Part shown: positions 6,387 through 11,886 of the stretch, piece after piece
Numbering within the stretch: the first letter of the stretch is position 1
Layout: every line of letters starts with the position of its first letter
Program-made: the position numbers and the translations under genes
NCBI GenBank assembly: GCA_016931435.1
Contig: JAFGET010000095.1
Location: 1 to 11,886 of the forward strand
Source: Candidatus Omnitrophota bacterium
Lineage (GTDB): Bacteria > Omnitrophota > Gorgyraeia > Gygaellales > Profunditerraquicolaceae
Length of the DNA stretch: 11,886 nucleotides
Direction: 5' to 3'
The notes under the pieces: model-generated
What the model saw: only the letters and a program-made list of their open reading frames with translations
Database searches by the model: none
What the model was told of the DNA's origin: nothing

Positions 6387-7439
6387 TTATAATCCTTTAG
6401 CTATTATGTAACTACAAAGATCGGCTACTCTTAAGGAATAAGCCCATTCATTATCGTACCACGAAAGGACTTTGATAAAGGTATCCTGGATGACCTTAGT
6501 GCTTGCACCGTCCACTATAGAACTTAAAGGATAATGATTGAAATCAACGGATACTACAGGTTCATCCGTATAGCCTAATATCCCTTTCATCCTGTCTTGC
6601 GCTGCCTGCTTAAAGGCGGCGTTCAACTCTTCTACGCTGGACTTTTTTGCCAAAGAACAGGTCAGATCCACCACGGACACATTAGGAGTGGGAACGCGCA
6701 TGGCAAAACCATCCAGCTTACCTTTAAGCTCAGGTATAACCAGGGATATTGCCTTGGCCGCTCCGGTTGAAGTCGGTATCATGGATATCGCTGCTGCGCG
6801 AGCGCGGCGAAGGTCAGAATGCGCCATATCCTGGACTTTCTGGTCATTAGTATAAGAATGGATGGTGGTCATCAGACCTTTTTCAATACCCCAGGAGTCG
6901 TTTATGACCTTGGCAACAGGCGCCAGGCAATTTGTTGTGCAGGATGCGTTTGAAATAACATGATGGTTCTTGGGATCGTATTTATCTTCATTGACCCCCA
7001 GGACGATAGTGATATCCTCTCCCTGCGCGGGGGCGGATATGATAACCTTCTTTGCGCCGCCCTTGGTAATATGATTTTCGGCTCCCTTGACGGTCTTCCC
7101 TTTTTTATTTACCCCGTCTTTCTTAAGTGTAAAAAGCCCGGTGGATTCGACGACTATCTCAACCCCCAGCTCTTTCCACGGGAGTTCTGAAGGGTCGCTT
7201 TTAGAAAGGACCTTGATCGTCTTTCCGTCCACAGAAATCGCATCGTCTCCAGACACCTTGACTTCCCCGGGAAACCTGCCATGCACGGAATCATATTTTA
7301 AAAGATGTGCGTTAGACTTGGCATCGGTAAGGTCGTTTACCGCAACCAGTTCAATATCTTTGCTGTTTTTCTCAAGAATAGCCCTTGCTACAAGCCTACC
7401 GATCCTTCCAAAACCGTTGATACCGACTTTCACTGCCAT
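6387..7439 (-). CDS. gap: Type I glyceraldehyde-3-phosphate dehydrogenase
   Basis: This is the phosphorylating GAPDH of glycolysis and gluconeogenesis (EC 1.2.1.12), cytoplasmic and normally a homotetramer. It has the Rossmann start VKVGINGFGRIGR, catalytic SNASCTTNCLAP (Cys167), the substrate loop HSYTNDQKVQD, the block RRARAAAISMIPTSTGAAKA, and WYDNEWAYSLRVADL near the end. VNDLTD at about 35-40 fits NAD preference. At 350 residues it is slightly longer than the common ~335; the excess is a lysine-rich insertion of about a dozen residues after STGLFT (about 105-125). The ATG at 7439 has GGAGG with a five-base spacer. A 28-codon upstream extension would cross the heptamer repeats and is rejected. 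It follows galT by 108 bases and is followed by a terminator, so it can be read from the galT promoter, linking galactose entry to lower glycolysis. Confidence 0.96.
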   Translation of the reverse strand: MAVKVGINGFGRIGRLVARAILEKNSKDIELVAVNDLTDAKSNAHLLKYDSVHGRFPGEVKVSGDDAISVDGKTIKVLSKSDPSELPWKELGVEIVVESTGLFTLKKDGVNKKGKTVKGAENHITKGGAKKVIISAPAQGEDITIVLGVNEDKYDPKNHHVISNASCTTNCLAPVAKVINDSWGIEKGLMTTIHSYTNDQKVQDMAHSDLRRARAAAISMIPTSTGAAKAISLVIPELKGKLDGFAMRVPTPNVSVVDLTCSLAKKSSVEELNAAFKQAAQDRMKGILGYTDEPVVSVDFNHYPLSSIVDGASTKVIQDTFIKVLSWYDNEWAYSLRVADLCSYIIAKGL

Positions 7440-7444
7440 TTTTA

Positions 7445-7449
7445 CCTCC
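7445..7449 (-). promoter_or_regulatory. Ribosome-binding site that fixes the gap start
   Basis: GGAGG five bases before the ATG at 7439 decides between this start and a longer in-frame reading. It lies just downstream of the inverted heptamer array. Confidence 0.8.
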
Positions 7450-7460
7450 GTTTTGTAGTT

Positions 7461-7531
7461 TGTGTCACGTATCATGTTCCAGGTGTCAAAAAATTTTGAC
7501 TCCTGACTCATGATACCTGACACCTGACACC
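7461..7531. repeat. Inverted array of 7-bp tandem repeats between galT and gap
   Basis: Five head-to-tail heptamers of consensus TGACACC run on the plus strand at 7497-7531 (variants TGACTCC, TGACTCA and TGATACC). Four more run on the minus strand at 7488-7461 (TGACACC, TGGAACA, TGATACG, TGACACA). The two arrays converge on an AT spacer of eight bases (7489-7496). The arms pair imperfectly, giving a long potential cruciform or RNA hairpin with a core of GTCAAAA/TTTTGAC. It occupies most of the 108-base gap upstream of gap. A shorter array with the same period and a related unit lies at 10623-10650. A dispersed intergenic repeat family is the likeliest explanation. Confidence 0.75.
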
Positions 7532-7547
7532 ACTTGTTTAATATGTT

Positions 7548-8549
7548 TTACAACTGCACTTCTCTTAAATACTTTGCGGCTAATTCAGGCGGGGTAGGCA
7601 CAAGATAAAACCCTGTGCCCCACTCAAAACCAGCTACGCGGGTCAATTTAGGCATGAATTCTATATGCCAATGATAATACTCTACGCCGTCATCGTTTGC
7701 TATAGGGGCCGAATGCATAAGAAAATTATAAGAAAGGTTTCCGAATAATTTCTTTACGCGGGTTATGGTATCCTTCAATATCAACGCCAGGTCCGGGAAT
7801 TCCTGAGGCTGCATGCGGCAAAAATAACTATTGTGTTTTTTAGGCATTATCCAGATCTCAAAAGGAAAACGAGAAACATAGGGGCAAAAAGATACAAATT
7901 GCTTGTTTTCCTGGATTATCCTCTCTTTTTCCTGCATTTCTTGCCTGACCATATCGCAAAATATGCATCGTTCACGGTATTCGAAATAATCCTGCGCGCC
8001 TTTTAACTCTTCAGCCGGATTTTTAGGCACAAGAGGTAAGGCGATCAACTGAGTATGCGGATGTTCCAGGGAGGCGCCGGCCGAGGGGCCGTAGTTTTTA
8101 AAAAGCAGGATGTATTTGAGGCGCTTGTCTTTTATCAGATCAAGGGCCCTGCGGCAACAAACGGCAAGATAATCTTCTATCTCATGGTCTAATAGATCCG
8201 GGATATCCTTTGAATGGTAAGGAGTCTCTATCAAAACTTCATGCGCCCCTACGCCGTTTGACATATCGTATATACCGATACCCTGGCGCTCCAGATCTCC
8301 TTCTATGCGCAAAGCGGGGAATTTATTGGGCACTACCCGCACCTGCCAGCCCGGGGTATTAGGAGCGGTATTAGGGTCGCGGATAGATTCGATCTCGGGA
8401 GGAGTCATCGCCTCATTCCCGTAACAAAACGGGCATACCCCGCTCCTAAAAAGACTCGTCTCGTGTTCAAAATCTTCGGGCTTGCTGGGATTATCGGTGT
8501 CTACGATAACCCACCTACCGACGATAGGGTCCCTTCTTAACTCAGCCAA
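7548..8549 (-). CDS. galT: Galactose-1-phosphate uridylyltransferase, catalytically intact copy
   Basis: GalT exchanges UMP between UDP-glucose and galactose-1-phosphate in the Leloir pathway through a uridylyl-histidine. This 333-residue copy has the active-site HPHTQ (163-167), whose second His is the nucleophile. It also has the nucleotide-loop VPNKFPAL (about 73-80), metal-type CPFC (39-42) and CIFC (195-198) pairs, and YYHWHIEFMP (about 291-300). It begins with an unusual TTG codon at 8549, overlapping the stop of its paralogue by 8 bases, with AGAGGTGG just upstream; both copies begin with the same xELRxDPIxGRWVIV block, which supports the start. The overlap implies coupled translation and perhaps fixed stoichiometry. 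Related nucleotidyltransferases of the HIT superfamily, such as ADP-sugar phosphorylases, have similar motifs, so substrate is not certain. Confidence 0.88.
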   Translation of the reverse strand: MAELRRDPIVGRWVIVDTDNPSKPEDFEHETSLFRSGVCPFCYGNEAMTPPEIESIRDPNTAPNTPGWQVRVVPNKFPALRIEGDLERQGIGIYDMSNGVGAHEVLIETPYHSKDIPDLLDHEIEDYLAVCCRRALDLIKDKRLKYILLFKNYGPSAGASLEHPHTQLIALPLVPKNPAEELKGAQDYFEYRERCIFCDMVRQEMQEKERIIQENKQFVSFCPYVSRFPFEIWIMPKKHNSYFCRMQPQEFPDLALILKDTITRVKKLFGNLSYNFLMHSAPIANDDGVEYYHWHIEFMPKLTRVAGFEWGTGFYLVPTPPELAAKYLREVQL

Positions 8550-9570
8550 CTTCCACCTCTCTTAAAAACTTAGCGGCATCTTCGGGAGTAAACGGACAGA
8601 TATAGAATCCAGTCCCCCATTCGAATCCCGCCACCCTTGTCAACCGCGGCATAATCTCGATATGCCAATGATAATCGTGATCAACGCTCTTCCAATAACC
8701 TGTCTTCTGGCGGCGGAAAGGAGCGGTGTGCAAAACGTAATTATAAGGCGGGTCGTTCAATCCTTTTTTTAATTTTGAAAGGACTATCTTTAATATGCGC
8801 CCTAATTCCGCGCGCATAGGCACCTCAAGAGAAGTAAAATCGCAGGAATGCTTTTTCGGCAAGATCCATACCTCAAAAGGGAATCTTGCCGCAAAAGGAG
8901 CTACGGCGATAAAGCCGTCTATATCTACGATAAGCCTATCCTGGGATTTTATCTCCTGCTTGATCAAATCGCAGAATACGCATCGATCGTGATAATCGTA
9001 ATAGGCCCTTGATCCGGCGAGCTCTTCCTTGACGCGCTTGGGATTGACCGGTGTGGCGATCAACTGAGAGCGGGAATGGTCAAATTTCCCTCCTCCGGCC
9101 GACCAACCGTGGTTTTTAAATACTAAAACATACTTAAAACGCTTATCTTTTTCTAAATCATTGATCCTGTCGATATAACAAGTCAAAACTTTAGATATCT
9201 GGCTTTCGCTTAAATCCGCCATATTCCTGATATGCTCTCTGGTTTCGATGACTATTTCGTGCGCCCCGATGCCGTTCATAATATCATATAAACCCCTGCC
9301 GCGGCGCTCAAGGTCTCCTTCTATCCTTAAAAAAGGAGCGATGCTCGGGACAATCCTTAATTCCCATCCCGGCTTATTTGGCTGCGAATCATTATTCCTT
9401 AGGGCGTATATTTCCGGAGGGGTCTTGGATTCATTGCCCTCACAGAAAGGACAATCCTCTTCGGATATATTTTTAGGAAAATTGTCTAAAAACTGGTCCG
9501 GGCGCCGGGCGCGCTCGGTAGAAACAATCACCCATCTGCCAATAATCGGATCTTTCCTTAATTCCGGCAT
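8542..9570 (-). CDS. GalT paralogue lacking the catalytic histidine
   Basis: This 342-residue protein aligns with its downstream neighbour from MPELRKDPIIGRWVIV to the shared ending LTRVAGFEWGTGFY, showing an old tandem duplication. The CPFC (40-43) and CVFC (197-200) pairs and YHWHIEIMP (300-308) are kept. The active site, however, reads FDHSRSQ (163-169): Arg167 stands where the uridylylated His belongs (codon CGC, one base from CAC). The nucleotide loop is also changed, with VPSIAPFL where the paralogue has VPNKFPAL. Two independent changes argue for a real functional shift rather than a read error. GalT is a dimer whose active sites borrow residues from the other subunit, so a regulatory or structural partner in a heterodimer is plausible. 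A different transferase chemistry is the alternative. The ATG at 9570 has AAAGGA about eleven bases upstream; its promoter is at 9618-9645. Confidence 0.85.
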   Translation of the reverse strand: MPELRKDPIIGRWVIVSTERARRPDQFLDNFPKNISEEDCPFCEGNESKTPPEIYALRNNDSQPNKPGWELRIVPSIAPFLRIEGDLERRGRGLYDIMNGIGAHEIVIETREHIRNMADLSESQISKVLTCYIDRINDLEKDKRFKYVLVFKNHGWSAGGGKFDHSRSQLIATPVNPKRVKEELAGSRAYYDYHDRCVFCDLIKQEIKSQDRLIVDIDGFIAVAPFAARFPFEVWILPKKHSCDFTSLEVPMRAELGRILKIVLSKLKKGLNDPPYNYVLHTAPFRRQKTGYWKSVDHDYHWHIEIMPRLTRVAGFEWGTGFYICPFTPEDAAKFLREVEVG

Positions 9571-9617
9571 AAGCTATTAATCCTTTTGGTTAACAGACAA
9601 CTAAAAACTAAGGTAGA

Positions 9618-9645
9618 ATTATACCATATATCCGTTTTAAAGCAA
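9618..9645 (-). promoter_or_regulatory. Extended -10 promoter of the galT-galT-gap transcript
   Basis: A perfect TATAAT (9618-9623) is preceded by TGG, fitting the extended -10 form TGnTATAAT. TTGCTT (9640-9645) lies 16 bases upstream and ends directly against the fmt stop codon. The predicted start near 9611 gives a leader of about 41 bases. Confidence 0.75.
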
Positions 9646-10605
9646 TTATTTTTTAAATCGGCTTCCGGTGAATTTTTCCCCGACTGATATTCTATGTCCG
9701 GCAATAAATTCGCTGGCAATCATCCTTCTTTTGCCTTCTTCCTGTAATTCCTCTATAAGCAAGGCGCTATCTTTAGAAGCCACCAATATTCCCTCTTTAT
9801 CAATACGGATGATTTCACCGGCAGACACAGAAGGCTGGGCCCTGAAAGAAAGAGGATAGGCTTTCGCCCTGTGGACCTTCAATAACTTACCTTTATAAAA
9901 AGAAAAAGCGCCTGGCCAACCATAACAACCCCGCACAAGATTATAGATAGTTTCCGCGGGCTTATCCCAGGAAATCAACCCATCCTTTTTTTTAAGCCTT
10001 GGCGCAAAACTTACGCTGTTTTCATCCTGTTGAATAAACTCAATACTGTTACTCTCGATCAGGCTTAAGCATTCGGATAAGGATTGCGCGGCAAGTTTAG
10101 ATAATTTCTCTTCCAGGGAAATCGCGGTATCATCTTCAGTAATACCGGCTATTTTCTGCAGGATCAGCGGCCCGGCGTCCATTTTTTCTTCCATTTTCAG
10201 CACGCTGACTCCGGTTTTCTTTTCTCCCCTTATAATAGACCAATTGACAGGGGCCGCTCCACGGTAAAGAGGCAAAAGCGAGGCATGCACGTTAACGGTA
10301 AATAAAGAGGGGATTTCCAGCACGGCCTTCGATAAAATCTGCCCGTAAGCAATGACAATAAATAAATCCGGCCCAAGCTGCTTTAAAAAACTTTCGGAAT
10401 CAGCGCTATTGATGCTCTCCGGCTGGTAAAGCTCAAGGCCCTGCTTTGCGGCAATATCCTTTATCGCTGTAGAAGCCATATGCAGGCCCCGCCCCTTCTT
10501 GCTATCAGGCTGGGTTACTACGCAAACAATTTTGTGTTTGCCTTTTATCAAAGCCTCAAGCGAGGCAGCGGCAAAATGCGAACTTCCGAAGAAGGCTATA
10601 TTCAT
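9646..10605 (-). CDS. fmt: Methionyl-tRNA formyltransferase
   Basis: Fmt transfers a formyl group from 10-formyl-tetrahydrofolate to Met-tRNA for translation initiation (EC 2.1.2.9). At 319 residues it is full length. The N-terminal formyltransferase domain has TQPDSKKGRG (31-40) and the catalytic set Asn105, His107 (in NVHASLLPLYRGAAP) and Asp143 (in KMDAGPLI). The C-terminal tRNA-binding domain (about 205-319) has SWDKPAETIYNLVRGCYGWPGAF and the final GHRISVGEKF. The ATG at 10605 follows AAGGA with a seven-base spacer. The gene lies 49 bases after priA, a common bacterial pairing, though the def gene often found between them is absent here. It is probably read from the priA transcript. Confidence 0.96.
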   Translation of the reverse strand: MNIAFFGSSHFAAASLEALIKGKHKIVCVVTQPDSKKGRGLHMASTAIKDIAAKQGLELYQPESINSADSESFLKQLGPDLFIVIAYGQILSKAVLEIPSLFTVNVHASLLPLYRGAAPVNWSIIRGEKKTGVSVLKMEEKMDAGPLILQKIAGITEDDTAISLEEKLSKLAAQSLSECLSLIESNSIEFIQQDENSVSFAPRLKKKDGLISWDKPAETIYNLVRGCYGWPGAFSFYKGKLLKVHRAKAYPLSFRAQPSVSAGEIIRIDKEGILVASKDSALLIEELQEEGKRRMIASEFIAGHRISVGEKFTGSRFKK

Positions 10606-10622
10606 CGTGCTTCCTTAATCAT

Positions 10623-10650
10623 TAAACCCTGAACCCTGGCTACTGGCTGC
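10623..10650 (+). repeat. Short heptamer repeat between priA and fmt
   Basis: Four units of period seven, TAAACCC, TGAACCC, TGGCTAC and TGGCTGC, fill the gap from the priA stop to near the fmt ribosome-binding site. The second unit differs little from the TGACACC consensus of the array at 7461-7531, and both use a TG-initial seven-base period. It looks like a short, decayed member of the same family. Confidence 0.55.
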
Positions 10651-10654
10651 CGCA

Positions 10655-11886
10655 TTAAACAGGGTCAACGTCGACTGTCACTATTATACCCGAATGCCGA
10701 AGCCCTTTTAACTCTTTTTTTAAAAAAGCGCTCATCTTCAAAACCGAAGGTGATTTTACCAATACCTGCCAGTAAAAATTATCCCTGAGTTTAAAAGGGT
10801 AAGCCTTGCTTAAATTGACAACAGATATATTCTTGCTGTTCTTTGCGGCGGCAGAGAGCGCCTCGAAAATCTTCTGGCTTGCCTCTTTTACCCTGCTTTC
10901 TTTATTACCGCGCACTTTTACAAAAGCAAGGTGGCTAAACGGAGGGAACTTAAGCTGTTGCCTTTGTTTTATTTCTTCCTTATAGAACAAATCGATATCT
11001 TTATGCTCAAGGGCGCGGAAACAATAGTGCTCCCCCATATAAGTCTGGATGATCATCTTTTTTCCGCAAAATTTCAATAGGCCTAATAATAAAGCGAAGG
11101 TCTTTTCTCCGGCGCGCAGGTCCAGGCGGTTCAGAGAATTATCTATGGATAATACACCGATCAGCTCAAAATTGATGCTGTTTTCTTTAAGTATGAACTG
11201 CGTAGCTATGAATATATCGGCATCTTCGAGCGGATCCTCTTTTCTTTCATTTAAAATCTTTATCCTCGCTCCGGGGAATAACCTGGATAGCTCGCTTTCT
11301 ATTTTTTCTGTGCCAAAACCCGAATATCTTATATAGCCAGAATTACACTCGGGACAAAACTTAGGAAGCCGCATCTTGTAATTACAATAATGGCAGGTGA
11401 GTAATTGTTCTTTAAAGTGATAGATAAGGTTAGTGTCGCAACGCGGGCACTTTAAGACCTTGCCGCAGTTATGGCAATAGCTCAAAGTCGCAAAACCCTT
11501 CCTGTTTAAGAATAAAAGTATTTTGCCGCCGGACTCCAGGGCAGAAACAATGGCATCCTGCAGGTATTTGGTAAGGATAGAATCTTTCTTATGAATAAAA
11601 CCCCGCCTCATATCCGCTATTTTTACTTCCGGCAGAAGCATTTCCTGAGAAAAAACTAAAGGCTCTATCTTAAATTTCTTAGCCGTATATATGCTTTCCA
11701 AAGACGGCAGGCCTGAGGCTAAAACTGTTTTTGCTTTCTCTATTTTTGCGCGCATAAGGGCTGTTTCCCTGGCGTGATAATGCGGCACCTGGTCCTGCTT
11801 ATAAACGGAGTCGTTTTCTTCGTCTATTACGATCAGCTTTAATTTTTTAGCCGGCGCAAAAACACAGGAACGCGTCCCTACTACTA
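10655..11886 (-). CDS. priA: Primosomal protein PriA (C-terminal part), helicase motifs degenerate; cut by window edge
   Basis: PriA restarts stalled replication forks by recognising fork DNA and loading the replicative helicase. The frame stays open to the window edge and reads VVGTRSCVFAP there, so a GTG at 11788 is internal and not the start. Family features kept: LLFLNRKG, all eight zinc-binding cysteines as CHNC, CPRC, CHYC and CPEC, then GTEKIESELSRLFPGARI, and the C-terminal block QLKFPPFSHLAFV. Helicase features lost: motif II is DEEN instead of DEEH (11813-11824). Motif V, normally GTQM-AKGHDFP, is ATQFILKENSINF (about 11168-11210). Motif VI, normally QVAGRAGR, is replaced by LLKFCGKK (about 11056-11090), so the arginine finger is gone. 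Deinococcus radiodurans PriA is a reported pseudohelicase, and this copy probably works likewise as a structural loader. Confidence 0.9.
   Translation of the reverse strand, partial: VVGTRSCVFAPAKKLKLIVIDEENDSVYKQDQVPHYHARETALMRAKIEKAKTVLASGLPSLESIYTAKKFKIEPLVFSQEMLLPEVKIADMRRGFIHKKDSILTKYLQDAIVSALESGGKILLFLNRKGFATLSYCHNCGKVLKCPRCDTNLIYHFKEQLLTCHYCNYKMRLPKFCPECNSGYIRYSGFGTEKIESELSRLFPGARIKILNERKEDPLEDADIFIATQFILKENSINFELIGVLSIDNSLNRLDLRAGEKTFALLLGLLKFCGKKMIIQTYMGEHYCFRALEHKDIDLFYKEEIKQRQQLKFPPFSHLAFVKVRGNKESRVKEASQKIFEALSAAAKNSKNISVVNLSKAYPFKLRDNFYWQVLVKSPSVLKMSAFLKKELKGLRHSGIIVTVDVDPV

Noticed and set aside
7440..7523. 28-codon N-terminal extension of GAPDH
   Set aside because: It reads through the heptamer array; MAVKVGINGFGRIGR is the normal GAPDH start and is preceded by GGAGG.
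11786..11788. GTG at 11788 as the start of priA
   Set aside because: The frame continues upstream to the window edge with clear PriA similarity (VVGTRSCVFAP and the motif II region).

Overview
The window is about 12 kb of compactly packed chromosome in which every recognisable gene lies on the minus strand, so transcription runs from high to low coordinates. Gene content points to a diderm (Gram-negative type) bacterium: a TamB-like outer-membrane assembly protein, a lipoprotein signal peptide, and a GT-C glycosyltransferase beside a small EamA transporter. The archaeal-style SufC, the paired galT genes and the short intergenic repeats suggest an uncultured lineage such as Omnitrophota or another PVC relative. 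That placement is inference and was not tested.

Layout in transcription order: (a) 11886-9646, priA (5' end cut by the window) and fmt, with a decayed heptamer repeat between them. (b) 9645-6330, a clear extended -10 promoter, two overlapping galT paralogues, an inverted heptamer array, gap (GAPDH), and a strong intrinsic terminator. (c) 6271-5080, argC under its own consensus-like promoter and closed by its own terminator. (d) 5066-2794, an envelope cluster of a tamB-like gene, a phosphatase-fold lipoprotein and a small secreted protein of unknown function. (e) 2770-537, a leader with two tandem hairpin repeats, then a 140-residue EamA transporter overlapping a GT-C membrane glycosyltransferase. 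(f) 443-1, a probable promoter and the 5' two-fifths or so of a sufC-like ATPase gene leaving the window.

The main surprise is that three family members have lost hallmark catalytic residues while the rest of each fold is intact. PriA has DEEN instead of DEEH in motif II and lacks recognisable helicase motifs V and VI, although all eight zinc-binding cysteines remain. The first GalT has HSRSQ where its neighbour has the normal HPHTQ, so the uridylylated histidine is an arginine. The phosphatase-like lipoprotein has Leu where the P-loop arginine should be. The non-coding surprises are a 45-bp tandem hairpin repeat whose stem changes sequence but keeps pairing, directly abutting the EamA ribosome-binding site, and a family of 7-bp tandem repeats arranged as a large inverted array between galT and gap.

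No CRISPR array, tRNA, rRNA, insertion sequence or phage gene was seen. No stretch longer than 300 bases lacks a gene.
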